Of a stretch of 50,693 nt of DNA, positions 31,694-40,045 are shown piece after piece; positions within the stretch are counted from its first letter, which is position 1; every line of letters starts with the position of its first letter. This DNA comes from Caldilineaceae bacterium (GTDB lineage Bacteria > Chloroflexota > Anaerolineae > Caldilineales > Caldilineaceae): positions 1-50,693 of the forward strand of contig JADLFO010000094.1 in the NCBI GenBank assembly GCA_020845455.1. The letters run 5' to 3'. The notes beneath the pieces are model-generated. The model did not search any database. It saw only the letters and a program-made list of their open reading frames with translations, and was not told the origin of the DNA. A program made the position numbers and the translations under genes.

Positions 31694-31694
31694 C

Positions 31695-31718
31695 GTAGCG
31701 GCGGCTGGAAAACTGCCG
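31695..31718. repeat. Degenerate REP-like palindrome
   Basis: GTAGCGGCGGCTGGAAAACTGCCG directly after the beta-glucuronidase remnant. It has the GGAAAA centre of the family with one arm partly altered. Confidence 0.6.
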
Positions 31719-31918
31719 ATATTCCTTTCAACCAGTTGTTACGCTAGTTGGGGCACAAGGAAGGTGAACTCGAGGCGCTGCGTGCATCGAAGCCAAAGGG
31801 CTTTGGGGCGCGACTGTTGGGTGGGCAGTGACGTAGTAAAGGTCATCATGGGATAGGTGAGTTGGACTATCCGCGCACGACCCACGTCGGCGGCAGACTC
31901 ACACCCCAGCCCATCGTC
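31719..31918. other. Non-coding or decayed segment before mraY
   Basis: A 27-codon stretch (31748-31831, ending GFGARLLGGQ and a stop) resembles the tail of a protein, but I cannot name the family. Nothing else is recognised. The segment is bounded by the REP-like palindrome and the low-GC mraY gene. Confidence 0.3.
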
Positions 31919-33082
31919 TTATAGGAGTGCCAAGGCGATGCCCAACATGCCGCACAGCAGGGAAACAAGCCAGAAACGCTCTTTGATGTGCGTCTCACTC
32001 CACCCCAGCAATTCAAAATGATAATGCAGTGGAGCCATGCGAAAGAAGCGACGACCTGTGCCATAACGCAGCCTTGTCCACTTAAAATAGTAGCGTTGTA
32101 TGACTGCGCTGGCGGCTTCGGCAACAAACACTAGGCCAATCACGGGCAGGAGTAACCATTGTCCAGTCATCAATGCCACCAGGGCCAGCGTCGCTCCCAG
32201 AGCCAAACTGCCAAGGTCGCCCATAATGACTTGAGCAGGGTGGGCATTGAACCAGAGAAAAGCCAGAAGTGCGCCCACCATTATGAAGCAAAAAGCCAGT
32301 ATATAATGTTGCTCCTGCATATAGGCAATAATGCCATAGCTGGCAAAGGCCACCAGACTTAGGCTTCCTGCTAAACTGTCTAGACCATCCGCGAAATTAA
32401 CGGCATTGCTAAAGCTAACAATCACAAAGACGGCAACGGGGACAATCCATAGTCCGATGCGAAAGAATCCACCCTCATAGGGGCCTTTCAAACCAGGGAT
32501 GCCTACAAAATCCCAATGCGGTGGGCCAAAATAGAGAATCAAAGCAATGCACAGGGCAAAGAGAAATTGGAAACTGGCTTTGGCTTTTTCACTGATACCT
32601 TCCCCTTTAGCACGTCGCCCGCGGATACCTTCCCAATCGTCAACTGCGCCTAACAGAGCAAATGCCACCATGCAACCTAACAAGAGTAAGGTGCTTTTCC
32701 CTATTAACGTCTCGCCCCAAATCTGTGGGATGTTGGAAATACTCGTAGTGAGCAAGACGGGGATGACAATGAGTAACCCACCCATGGTGGGTGTACCTGT
32801 TTTGAGTTGATGCGCGCTTGGCTCCTCGATGCGGATTTGCTTGCCAATTTTCCAGATTTTCAGGCGGCGAATCAGTGGCGCCCCCCAGTTTACAGCCACA
32901 AGAAAGGTCATTACACCCAACAACAAAGCAATCGACACGGAGCGGTCAAAGCCCATACGCGTAGAAATCGTCCAGCTTAGGTTGTTTAGAAAATAGATGG
33001 TGCTTGCGCCTAGCAACGACCAAAACAACAGGTATAGCCAGGTTCTTAACTTCGCCAATGCTTTTTGTTGCGGCTCTATCAC
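31919..33082 (-). CDS. mraY: Phospho-N-acetylmuramoyl-pentapeptide-transferase (MraY)
   Basis: A 387-residue polytopic membrane enzyme that makes lipid I from UDP-MurNAc-pentapeptide and undecaprenyl phosphate. Family motifs are present: KTGTPTMGG (94-102), LGAVDDWEG with Asp148/149, [15 protein letters not shown] (225-239), [18 protein letters not shown] and [12 protein letters not shown]. About ten hydrophobic segments are seen. The start is a GTG at 33082 with a weak AGAGGGA site. It is not in a mur/fts (dcw) cluster. It is flanked by gene remnants and is visibly less GC-rich than the rest of the window. It may be a transferred or second copy. Confidence 0.93.
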   Translation of the reverse strand: MIEPQQKALAKLRTWLYLLFWSLLGASTIYFLNNLSWTISTRMGFDRSVSIALLLGVMTFLVAVNWGAPLIRRLKIWKIGKQIRIEEPSAHQLKTGTPTMGGLLIVIPVLLTTSISNIPQIWGETLIGKSTLLLLGCMVAFALLGAVDDWEGIRGRRAKGEGISEKAKASFQFLFALCIALILYFGPPHWDFVGIPGLKGPYEGGFFRIGLWIVPVAVFVIVSFSNAVNFADGLDSLAGSLSLVAFASYGIIAYMQEQHYILAFCFIMVGALLAFLWFNAHPAQVIMGDLGSLALGATLALVALMTGQWLLLPVIGLVFVAEAASAVIQRYYFKWTRLRYGTGRRFFRMAPLHYHFELLGWSETHIKERFWLVSLLCGMLGIALALL

Positions 33083-33249
33083 TTCTTAGATCCCTCTATC
33101 GTCTTCGCTCTGCATTTATGGCCTATGTCTAAATGTACAAAAGGGTGCGTACCTAGATGCATTTTGCCATAGATATGCTGTTGGCAACAGGAGCTTGCAC
33201 AATCTAGCATTTCGCCCTATTAACATACTACATACCGCCGCTACAGACG

Positions 33250-33543
33250 CTACACATAGGCGTGCGCGCGGCGGAACTGGATCGCCTGGCGGATGCGGCC
33301 ATCGGGGTCCGGCTCACCGCCAAACTCAAAACAGAGCAGCAGCCGCTGCGGCAAGGCGTCCAGCGCCGCAAAGATCGCGGCCAAGGGCGGCGTGCCCGCG
33401 CCCAGCGCGATCTGCGCCGCCCAGCGCGGCGCACCCACGTCCTGCACATGCACGTAGATGGCGCGATCCCCAACCGTGCGGATCGCCTCGACCACGTCTT
33501 GGTTGTGCAGCGGATAGTTGCCGATGTCGCATACAGGGTACAC
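33250..33543 (-). pseudogene. Truncated xylose-isomerase-like TIM-barrel (sugar phosphate isomerase/epimerase) fragment
   Basis: About 97 residues with VCDIGNYPLHNQDVVEAI and RAIYVHVQDVG, the C-terminal part of AP-endonuclease-2-like TIM barrels (pattern DxGN....D....I.......hHvKD). Full members are about 270-300 residues, so the N-terminal two thirds are missing. Upstream of about 33540 the similarity stops at the TetR promoter region. The only start is a GTG. Confidence 0.65.
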
Positions 33544-33576
33544 CTACCCCAGGCCAACCGTAGGCGGCATATTGCT

Positions 33577-33584
33577 ACGATCGT
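33577..33584. promoter_or_regulatory. Half-conserved TetR operator upstream of the TetR gene
   Basis: ACGATCGT followed by TTC matches the core of the 38-bp palindrome located downstream of the same TetR gene. It lies 25 bases before the TetR start and near a TATAGT (33597-33602), so it fits autoregulation. Confidence 0.5.
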
Positions 33585-33608
33585 TTCAAAATGTGGTATA
33601 GTGGATAT

Positions 33609-34241
33609 ATGCCGCGCATCAAGGCGTTTGACGAAGAGCAGGTGATCGAACAGGCGATGGAGTTGTTTCGCCGGCAGGGCTATGAAGCGACCTCGATTCG
33701 CGATCTGATAGCCCATCTCGGCGTGAGCAGCAGCAGCCTCTACAGCACCTTTGGCGACAAGGATGCGCTCTTTATGCTGGCGCTGGCCCGGCACAGCCGG
33801 CTAGAGTGGGCGCGCATCCGCCGCCAGTTGGTCGATTCGGTCGACCCCCGCACCACGATCGAAGGGCTGTTTATCCAGACCATCGACCAGTTGTTGAGCG
33901 AGGAACTGCCCTATGGCTCCTTGACGCTGCGCGCCGCCGTGGAACTGGGGCTGAATAAACCGAGGGTGGCGGCCTTTCTGAGCGCCTATCTGGACGAGCT
34001 GGTGACACTCTTTACCGGCTTTCTAGATGAAGCAGTCCAACAAGGCCGCCTGACGCTGACCGACCCGGCCCCCGATGTGGCGCGCTATCTGCTTCTGGCG
34101 CTGTTTAATCTCAGCGCCTTAGCGCAGATGCACCTCGACCGGGACGCGTTGGAGCGCTATGCGCGCGTGGTGTTGCGTGCGCTGGACGGCGCCGCAAGCC
34201 GCCCTCTCGTCGCCGTCGCAGATATGCCCGTAGGCGGGTAG
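33609..34241 (+). CDS. TetR/AcrR-family transcription regulator
   Basis: A 210-residue regulator. The N-terminal HTH lies at about 8-60 (ATSIRDLIAHLGVSSSSLYSTFGDKDALF), with the remainder an all-helical ligand-binding domain. ATG 33609 gives the usual short lead MPRIKAFDEEQVI; the six codons before it would overlap the presumed -10. It is followed by a cytochrome P450 gene 89 bases downstream on the same strand. The same ACGATCGT core lies in front of both genes, so it probably represses itself and the P450, with release by a lipophilic ligand. That ligand is unknown. Confidence 0.9.
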   Translation: MPRIKAFDEEQVIEQAMELFRRQGYEATSIRDLIAHLGVSSSSLYSTFGDKDALFMLALARHSRLEWARIRRQLVDSVDPRTTIEGLFIQTIDQLLSEELPYGSLTLRAAVELGLNKPRVAAFLSAYLDELVTLFTGFLDEAVQQGRLTLTDPAPDVARYLLLALFNLSALAQMHLDRDALERYARVVLRALDGAASRPLVAVADMPVGG

Positions 34242-34251
34242 TCTCTTTTTT

Positions 34252-34289
34252 TGCGTCCATTCCGAAACGATCGTTTCGGAATGGACGCA
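34252..34289. promoter_or_regulatory. 38-bp perfect palindrome, probable TetR operator for the P450
   Basis: The sequence reads identically on both strands from 34252 to 34289 with no loop. Its centre is TCCGAAACGATCGTTTCGGA (34261-34280), flanked by TGCGTCCAT and its complement. It sits 11 bases after the TetR stop and 41 bases before the P450 start. The central ACGATCGTTTC also occurs in front of the TetR gene. Confidence 0.75.
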
Positions 34290-34330
34290 CCGCGATCAAG
34301 AAATAGAAAGTAGTGAGCAAGGAACGACCG

Positions 34331-35692
34331 ATGACAAACCCAACCCCGCCCTTTGTGTCCGGCGCGCTGCCGCTGGTGGGCCATGCCCTCCGGTTTAGCC
34401 GGGATGCCTACGCGCTCGACCGGCGCGGGCACGCCGAACACGGCGACGTCTTCGCCATCAAGCTAGGCGGCAAGCCGGTGGCCGTGGTGACCGGGGCCGA
34501 ATACAACAAGCTCTTCTACACCCAAACCGACGACGCCCTCAATATCGGCGATGTCTATACCTTTCTCAAAGCGACCTTTGGCGAAGTGCTCTTTATGGCC
34601 TCCAAGGAAAGCTACCGCAACCAGCGGCCCATCCTGCAGGCGATCTTCAGCCGCGAGCGGATGGCGCGCTACGTCCAGGCCATGCAGACCGAAGTCCAGT
34701 TGTGGCTAGACAGTCTGGGCGAACAGGGCGAGATGGACATCACCGCCGAGATGCTGCGGCTGACGCAGCATGTGGCGGGCCGCGCCTTTATCGGCGCGGA
34801 GTTCCGCGCCGAACTGGGTGAAGACTTTTGGCAAGACTATGACGCGCTCAGCCGCGCGATCGACCCGCTGACACCGCCCAACCTGCCGCTGCCCAAATTC
34901 CGCCGCCGCGACCGCGCGCTCCGGCGTATTCGGGAGACGCTGCTGCCGGTGCTTGCCAAACGCCAACAGCACCCCGAACGCTATGACGACCTGATCACGC
35001 TCTTGCTTGAACAGCCGCAGAAGGACGGCACGCCGCTGCCCAAAGAGACGATTATCCAACTCTTTATGGGGCTGCTCTTTGCCGGACATGAGACCACCGC
35101 CGGGCAAGCGGCGTGGACGGTGATCCAACTCTTGCAGCACCCGGACTATCTGGCGCAGGTGCAGGCCGAGATCGCCGAGCAGGTGACGCCGGGCGGCTCC
35201 ATCGACGGCGGTGTGCTGCGCAACCTCAAGCACATCTACTGGGCCATCGACGAGACGACGCGGCTGCGCCCCTCCGCGCCGATGCAACTGCGCCTGGTGG
35301 AAAGGGCGCTCGACGTGGGCGGCTACACCGTACCTGTGGGCTGGCTAATGCGTGTCACCGCAGCCACGTCGCACCATCAGCCGGATGTGTTCGCGGATGC
35401 GGACACCTATGATCCGCTGCGCTTCTCGCCGGAGCGCGCCGAGGGCAGCACTTTTGACATCATCGGCTTTGGCGGCGGGCTGCACAAATGCACCGGCATG
35501 AACTTCGCCAAGAATGAAATGGCGGTGATCACGGCGCTGATCTTTCAACAATTTGATCTGGACCTGCTGACGCCCAATACCAAGGTCATCACCGGCGTGG
35601 GGGCCAACCGGCCCAGCGCCACGACTCTGCGCTACCGGCGCACGCCGCAGGTGGAAAGCACCCCTGCGCCGGAGGCTGTCTTGGTGGCTTAG
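34331..35692 (+). CDS. Cytochrome P450 (CYP51-like group)
   Basis: A 453-residue haem monooxygenase. It has the I-helix oxygen-activation motif FAGHETTAG (250-258), ExxR in DETTRLRP (E308, R311) and the haem loop FGFGGGLHKCTGMNFAK-like segment with axial Cys387. No N-terminal membrane anchor is present, so it is soluble, as usual in bacteria. General similarity (ALNIGDVY, FMGLLFAGHETT, GLHKC) recalls CYP51/CYP-fatty-acid-type enzymes; the substrate is unknown. ATG 34331 follows AAGGA by 7 bases. No ferredoxin or reductase gene is adjacent. Expression is probably controlled by the preceding TetR through the 38-bp palindrome. Confidence 0.92.
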   Translation: MTNPTPPFVSGALPLVGHALRFSRDAYALDRRGHAEHGDVFAIKLGGKPVAVVTGAEYNKLFYTQTDDALNIGDVYTFLKATFGEVLFMASKESYRNQRPILQAIFSRERMARYVQAMQTEVQLWLDSLGEQGEMDITAEMLRLTQHVAGRAFIGAEFRAELGEDFWQDYDALSRAIDPLTPPNLPLPKFRRRDRALRRIRETLLPVLAKRQQHPERYDDLITLLLEQPQKDGTPLPKETIIQLFMGLLFAGHETTAGQAAWTVIQLLQHPDYLAQVQAEIAEQVTPGGSIDGGVLRNLKHIYWAIDETTRLRPSAPMQLRLVERALDVGGYTVPVGWLMRVTAATSHHQPDVFADADTYDPLRFSPERAEGSTFDIIGFGGGLHKCTGMNFAKNEMAVITALIFQQFDLDLLTPNTKVITGVGANRPSATTLRYRRTPQVESTPAPEAVLVA

Positions 35693-35947
35693 TCGCTGCG
35701 CGTTGCCGCTCGCGGCGCGCAGCTCTCGTAGCGGCGGTATTGTACCGCCGCTACGGTCGGGCACCGCATCGGCCGCGTATTTTCTGAATCTCCTAGCTGC
35801 CGCCGCCCGATCCTGGAAAGGCAGCATTGACGGTACGCATACCGCCGCTGCGACGGCGTGTAAGCCCGCTTGAGCGGGCGTTGTTCAGCCAGGTGGGACA
35901 AATCCCCGCTAGGTTGTCTCTCAGGAGTAGGCCGCCGCGGCCGGCGA
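35693..35947. other. Repeat-rich intergenic region
   Basis: No gene is seen. The region holds the 13-bp hairpin at 35727-35755, another partial copy (ATACCGCCGCTGCGACGGCG near 35840) and CCCGCTTGAGCGGG (35865-35878). It may terminate the P450 transcript and the convergent NTF2-like transcript. Confidence 0.6.
35727..35755. repeat. REP-like hairpin with 13-bp perfect arms
   Basis: CGTAGCGGCGGTA (35727-35739), loop TTG, TACCGCCGCTACG (35743-35755). Half copies ATACCGCCGCTAC or similar occur at 33231-33244 and near 35840. Confidence 0.75.
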
Positions 35948-36373
35948 TTAGGCCTGTGCGGCCTGCGGGCGGGGCAGCAGCCCCAACTGCGCCAGCAGCG
36001 CAAAGCGGTCGGGCGACCCCCAGTGTTCGACCATCAGTCCGTCCTTGAAGCGGCACTCATCGAAGACCGTAACCTCAAACGGCTTGCCATTGGGTGGCCC
36101 CATAAACCCACCGCGATTGGCGCCGCGGCCCGTCATCCGCACCCAGACCTTGTCCCCGTCCGCCACCATCTCCTCGATGGTCAGATGAAAATCCGGAAAG
36201 GCCCGGCGCAGCCCCTCAATATCCTGCTGCAGCCCCGGAATGGTCGCATGCAGCCCAAACTGATGCTCGACGAAATCGGGGTGGATCTGCTGTGCGAGCA
36301 CGGCATAGTTGCCCTGGTTAAAAGCCTCCTCGACGATCTGGCGAAACGCAGTGAAATTTTGCTCAGCGGACAT
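35948..36373 (-). CDS. SnoaL-like / NTF2-fold ester cyclase-type protein
   Basis: A 141-residue cone-shaped NTF2-fold protein. FNQGNYAVLAQQIHPDFVEH, LRRAFPDFHLTIEEMVADGDKVWVR, and the final FDECRFKDGLMVEHWGSPD follow the SnoaL-like polyketide-cyclase/'ester cyclase' pattern, although many members have unknown roles. ATG 36373 follows AAGGAG by 6 bases, better than the GTG one codon earlier. It converges on the P450 gene. Confidence 0.85.
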   Translation of the reverse strand: MSAEQNFTAFRQIVEEAFNQGNYAVLAQQIHPDFVEHQFGLHATIPGLQQDIEGLRRAFPDFHLTIEEMVADGDKVWVRMTGRGANRGGFMGPPNGKPFEVTVFDECRFKDGLMVEHWGSPDRFALLAQLGLLPRPQAAQA

Positions 36374-36376
36374 CAC

Positions 36377-36644
36377 AAACTCCTTGTGGACTCCTCAACC
36401 AGCCTGCGGCAAGATGGATACAGCGAGGGGTGATGCCGCCATGTCGCCCGACGCACACATTCAATGTACTCACAGTTCATTGAATGTAGTCAAGCTACAT
36501 CCAAATCGAGCGCGTGTCAAGAGCCAAATGCGTGAGCTATACTATAAGCGCCAGACGCTGTCGCCCAGACGACCATTGGAGCCATCTACTCATCTACCGA
36601 GAGCTATCATCGCAAGCCATCATCGAGACGGATCAGGAGCAGCC
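36377..36644. other. Divergent spacer, no gene seen
   Basis: The spacer lies between the NTF2-like gene and the GNAT gene. It contains TTGAATGTAGTCAAGCTACATCCAA, in which TGTAG and CTACA form a short inverted repeat near 36485-36500. No clear promoter was identified. Confidence 0.3.
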
Positions 36645-37193
36645 ATGTTGCAAGGGAGATTGGTTCGGCTGCGCGCCCCGACGCGTGACGACCTGCCGCG
36701 GTTGTGTGAATTCAACAACGACCTAGAGGTCGAATTGGCAGGCGGCGGCGACCCGCCACAGCCCCAGGCCTTAGAGCGGCTGCGGGCGGAATTTGACCAG
36801 CGGGTGAGCAGCGGCGGACGGGAGGGCGCAAGTTTTGTCATCGAAACTGACGGCCGCTGCATCGGCCAGTGCGCCCTGTTCAACGTCAACGCCACGGCGC
36901 AGACCTGCGAACTGGGCATCACGATCGGCGACAAGGCCTATTGGGGACGCGGCTATGGCCGTGAAAGCGTGACGCTGCTGGTCGACTATGCCTTTCGCCA
37001 CCATCACATGCACAAGGTCTGGCTGCGGGTACATGCCGCCAACGCGCGCGCCCGGCGCGCCTACGCCGCGTGCGGCTTCCAAGAGGAAGGGCGGCTGCGC
37101 GCCCATGTGTGGAGCGACGGGCGCTATGACGACCTAGTCATCATGGGGCTGCTGGCCGAGGAATGGCAGCAGCGGCACACAGCGCCGGCATAG
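36645..37193 (+). CDS. GNAT-family N-acetyltransferase (RimJ/RimL-like)
   Basis: A 182-residue acetyltransferase. The N-terminus LQGRLVRLRAPTRDDL is typical of the RimJ/RimL branch. The acetyl-CoA loop is WGRGYGRESV, and the C-terminal VHAANARARRAYAACGFQEEGRLR is the usual motif B. AGGAG lies 8 bases before the ATG at 36645; the longer open frame upstream is not conserved in character. The acceptor (protein N-terminus, amino acid or antibiotic) is unknown. Confidence 0.9.
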   Translation: MLQGRLVRLRAPTRDDLPRLCEFNNDLEVELAGGGDPPQPQALERLRAEFDQRVSSGGREGASFVIETDGRCIGQCALFNVNATAQTCELGITIGDKAYWGRGYGRESVTLLVDYAFRHHHMHKVWLRVHAANARARRAYAACGFQEEGRLRAHVWSDGRYDDLVIMGLLAEEWQQRHTAPA

Positions 37194-37225
37194 GTCGCAC
37201 CCGCCTGAGCACGCTCCGGCCAGTG

Positions 37226-37453
37226 TTAGGCCGGGCCTACGTCCGGTCGCGCACAAAGCATGTCTAGGGTCAATGCACGCAAACCGTAGTCGTATTCGTT
37301 CAAGGCTCGCATTTTGTGCTTTTCGAGCATTCCGAGCGCATTGTACAGGCCCTTCAAACCATCTTGCAGATCGAGCCATGATCGTCTCGCCACGATCAAT
37401 AGAGAATATCTCAGCCAAACGATTGGATAAGACAGCTTGAACCGTCGCCTCAC
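37226..37453 (-). CDS. Unrecognised small reading frame, possibly a remnant
   Basis: A 75-codon minus-strand frame with a non-random sequence (SYPIVWLRYSLLIVARRSWLDLQDGLKGLYNALG, then RALNEYDYGLRALTLDML). It overlaps the first 17 bases of the MFS gene and ends in an intergenic region of lower GC content. I do not recognise a family. The coherent helix-like pattern suggests a piece of a former gene rather than a functional protein. Confidence 0.3.
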   Translation of the reverse strand: MRRRFKLSYPIVWLRYSLLIVARRSWLDLQDGLKGLYNALGMLEKHKMRALNEYDYGLRALTLDMLCARPDVGPA

Positions 37454-38630
37454 ACTCTTGGGTCTTGCCGGCTATCTCCTGATCGGCGCCGCCGCCGTGC
37501 TCGTCCCATCGGTCATGCCGCTGCTGACCGACGAGTTTGTCGCCGCGGGGCTGACCTTGGCTGCGATCGGGGTGATCTTCCCGGCGCGCTCGGTTGGCGG
37601 CATCCTGGGCAATCTGCTGGCGGGCATCGGCTCGGATGAGGTCGGGCGCAGCCGCTTGGTCTGGGTCTCGGCGCTGCTGCTGGCGGCAGCGCTGGGGATG
37701 ACGGCGACGGCCCGCTTGTGGCCGCTCTTTGTGGGCGGCTTTGTCCTGATCAGCGCCGCGCAAGGTGCGCTGGCTACGGGCATCAACGCCCTGATCGCCG
37801 ATGCCAACCAGAGCGCACGCGCCAAGGCGCTCAACACGCTGCACGGGGTCTATGGTGCGGGCGCGGCCGTGTCGCCGCTGATCATCGGCTATCTGATCGA
37901 TCAGGGGGTAGCGTGGCGCTGGGCGCTGGGAGGGACAGGGGTGATCTGGCTAGTCTATGCCGGCGCCGCCTATCTGCTCTATGGCAAGGCCCCGGCGCAA
38001 CACCAGGGTGAAGGGTCACAAAAGCTCGATTGGGGAATGCTGCGCGCGGGGCCGTTTCTGGCGCTGTTTTTGATCGCCTTTGTCTACAACGGCGTCGCCT
38101 ACAGCCTGTTGGGCTGGGTGGCCGTCTTTATGCGCGACGCGGCGGGCGTCTCGACCTTTCTGTCGGTCGCCATGATCTCGGTCTTCTATGTGGCGCTGAC
38201 GCTGGGGCGTTTTCTGTGTGCGGCCTTTGCCGAGCGCATCGGCTATGCGACGATCTTTCTGGTGCTGGCGGTGGGCATCACGCTGACCTATCCGCTGGTG
38301 GTGCTGGGCATCCACTCGTGGCTGGTAGCGGTGGGCGTCTTTCTCACCGGGTTGAGCCTTTCCGGTCTCTTTCCCACGGCGCTGGCCTATGGCGCGCGCC
38401 TCTATCCGGGCCGAACCGGGACCGTGACCGGCACGCTCAACGTGGCGATGACGCTGGGAGGGATGATTCCGCCGTTGTGGACGGGCGTGATCGCCGAAAG
38501 CTGGGGCCTGCAAGTCGCCTTGGGAGTGAACTATATCCTGGTGCCGCCGCTGATCTTGCTGGCGCTCTATTTAGGACGCCAGGACGCGCGCAGGCCGGCA
38601 GTGCAGCCGACGACAAGAAGCGCGCTGTAG
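37437..38630 (+). CDS. Major facilitator superfamily transporter
   Basis: A 397-residue transporter with about 12 membrane segments. The inter-helix 2/3 loop AGIGSDEVGRSR matches the MFS motif A (GxxxDrxGrr). The matching second-half region AAFAERIGYATIF is also visible. The start is a TTG at 37437 with no strong ribosome-binding site, so the exact N-terminus is uncertain by a few residues. Sugar transporters of the FucP/NagP type and drug exporters share this overall plan; the substrate is not evident. It stands alone between a GNAT gene and a decayed toxin-antitoxin locus. Confidence 0.85.
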   Translation: MNRRLTLLGLAGYLLIGAAAVLVPSVMPLLTDEFVAAGLTLAAIGVIFPARSVGGILGNLLAGIGSDEVGRSRLVWVSALLLAAALGMTATARLWPLFVGGFVLISAAQGALATGINALIADANQSARAKALNTLHGVYGAGAAVSPLIIGYLIDQGVAWRWALGGTGVIWLVYAGAAYLLYGKAPAQHQGEGSQKLDWGMLRAGPFLALFLIAFVYNGVAYSLLGWVAVFMRDAAGVSTFLSVAMISVFYVALTLGRFLCAAFAERIGYATIFLVLAVGITLTYPLVVLGIHSWLVAVGVFLTGLSLSGLFPTALAYGARLYPGRTGTVTGTLNVAMTLGGMIPPLWTGVIAESWGLQVALGVNYILVPPLILLALYLGRQDARRPAVQPTTRSAL

Positions 38631-38644
38631 CGCTCGGCAACGTT

Positions 38645-38722
38645 TCAAACACCGGCCGTATCTTCTTCAATGCGTGCAATACAGTCGAGGATATGGCGCA
38701 AGTAGACCCTGTCATCTCTCAC
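38645..38722 (-). pseudogene. HepT-like (DUF86) toxin, N-terminal remnant
   Basis: Reads VRDDRVYLRHILDCIARIEE and stops after 25 codons. RxYLxHILDxIxxIE is the start of HepT/DUF86 proteins, which are normally about 110-140 residues. It begins with GTG overlapping the stop of the MNT remnant (GTGA), as in intact mntA-hepT operons. Confidence 0.6.
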
Positions 38723-38930
38723 AATGGCGTTGCCTCTTGCAGAATCTGCTCGCGCAAATAGGGTGAAAGCCCCTTCTCCGTAACCACGTCTACCTTCCGT
38801 CCAAGTAGTGACTCCAATTCAAGGATCAGACCGGCAGGAAACCATGGGCTTGTATTTGGTCCCTTGACGACCAGCAGATCAATATGGCGCGATCCGGGGC
38901 AGTTGACAAGCCGGGGCGAGAGCCTTACAA
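38719..38930 (-). pseudogene. MNT-domain nucleotidyltransferase (MntA-like antitoxin) remnant
   Basis: The minus strand reads HIDLLVVKGPNTSPWFPAG, then LILELESLLGRKVDVVTEKG and LREQILQEATPL, ending in TGA. This matches the second half of minimal nucleotidyltransferases (S-DIDLLVEF...LEdLLGRKVDLVTE..L...I...I..E...L). The upstream GSxxRG segment is degenerate (CPGSRHID), so the active site is not intact. With the HepT stub it forms a decayed MntA-HepT pair. The upstream boundary is approximate. Confidence 0.6.
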
Positions 38931-39361
38931 TGCGATTATGGAGCCACTCAACACGGCCTATCTGGAAGTCTCATCTGGTTCTGGCCTATGCTGCCCTCAG
39001 CGGCGCTGCGCACGTCCTGGCCGGCGCCCTAGACTGACCAACCCGAACTAAGCCAACCCAACCCGCCGGGCAGGTGGAGGTGTTCCTTCCACCTCGTCTC
39101 GGTCTACCCGGAAGCCGGTGCTTCTGGCTAGACCCGTCTCCATAGGTTCTCTAGATGTGTTCTCTGCTGTGTCATGCACTCAAGCTGATATGTGCCTAAG
39201 GTGTATTCTCTAACCGACACGCCGCGGCAGGCTGCCCATGCGGGTCTGCGTCACTGCTGCGCCGGCGCAGCGGTTAGCTGCTCTACTGCTCCCCTGCACT
39301 CGGCCCTTTGGGGGCAGACGAGCGTAAGCGCATCCATTTACGTTTAGAAAGGAGCCTGACC
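38931..39361. other. Long structured non-coding region upstream of the hibernation factor
   Basis: About 430 bases without a convincing gene. It contains an AGGTGGA...TCCACCT hairpin (39072-39094), a 13-of-14-pair hairpin GTCTACCCGGAAGC/GCTTCTGGCTAGAC (39102-39115 and 39120-39133) and a 16-base palindrome GCTGCGCCGGCGCAGC (39256-39271). It may be a leader of the hibernation-factor mRNA or a separate small RNA. No match to SRP RNA, RNase P RNA or tmRNA signatures was recognised. Confidence 0.4.
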
Positions 39362-39928
39362 ATGCAACTTGTCGTTCATGGCCGCAACGTCGAGATCACG
39401 GACTGGATCCGCGAATATGTCAACAAAAAGGTCGGCAAGCTTGACCGCTTCCTCCCGCAGGTCTCCGAAACGCGCGTCGAACTGACATACAACGATACCC
39501 GCGCCTCGGAGGATCGCTACACCGCCCAGATCACCCTCTGGTCCAACGGGCAGATCCTGCGTGCCGAGGAGTCGACGAGCGATATCCTGGCTTCGCTTGA
39601 CGCGGCGGTGGATAAGATGTCCCGTCAGATCCGGCGGTTCAAGGGGCGACGCGTGCAGACGCGCCGCCGAGGCGTGGCGGCAGTCAGCGCCGAGTCCGAG
39701 CTTGCAGCCACCATGGTCGAGGAAAGTCCGGAGGAAGAGGAAATCGGCCACATCATTCGCCGCAAAGAGTTTGTGCTGGCGCCAATGGACGAAGAAGAGG
39801 CAATTGCCCAGATGGAACTGTTGGGTCACGACTTCTTTGTCTACTATGATATGGATGCCAAGGGGGTGAATGTGCTCTATCGGCGCAGAGACGGGCAGTA
39901 CGGTCTGCTGCAGCCGCGCCTGGCCTGA
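39362..39928 (+). CDS. hpf: Ribosome hibernation promoting factor, long form
   Basis: A 188-residue ribosome-binding protein that dimerises 70S ribosomes into inactive 100S particles in stationary phase. The N-terminal S30AE/RaiA domain covers about 1-100 ([53 protein letters not shown]). The C-terminal dimerisation domain is at about 130-188 ([47 protein letters not shown]). AAAGGAG lies 7 bases before the ATG at 39362. The gene stands alone behind a long structured spacer. Confidence 0.96.
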   Translation: MQLVVHGRNVEITDWIREYVNKKVGKLDRFLPQVSETRVELTYNDTRASEDRYTAQITLWSNGQILRAEESTSDILASLDAAVDKMSRQIRRFKGRRVQTRRRGVAAVSAESELAATMVEESPEEEEIGHIIRRKEFVLAPMDEEEAIAQMELLGHDFFVYYDMDAKGVNVLYRRRDGQYGLLQPRLA

Positions 39929-39977
39929 GCCATGCTGCCGGGTCACCGGCTTTTACGCCAACCACCTAGACCCTAGT

Positions 39978-40015
39978 TGCCGCCCGCACCGGGCATCCAC
40001 TTGGTGCGGGCGGCA
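39978..40015 (+). terminator. Hairpin downstream of hpf
   Basis: TGCCGCCCGCACC (39978-39990), 12-base loop, GGTGCGGGCGGCA (40003-40015), a perfect 13-bp stem 50 bases after the hpf stop. No T-run follows. Confidence 0.6.
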
Positions 40016-40045
40016 CGCGCTCAGAAGAGATGCATAGCAGAAATT

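Noticed and set aside
34242-34260. CTTTTTTTG tract plus the 38-bp palindrome as a TetR-gene terminator
   Set aside because: The T-run precedes the palindrome on the plus strand, so it cannot serve a plus-strand transcript; an operator role fits better.
39061-39361. tmRNA, SRP RNA or RNase P RNA
   Set aside because: The diagnostic conserved sequences of these RNAs were not found, despite the stable stems.
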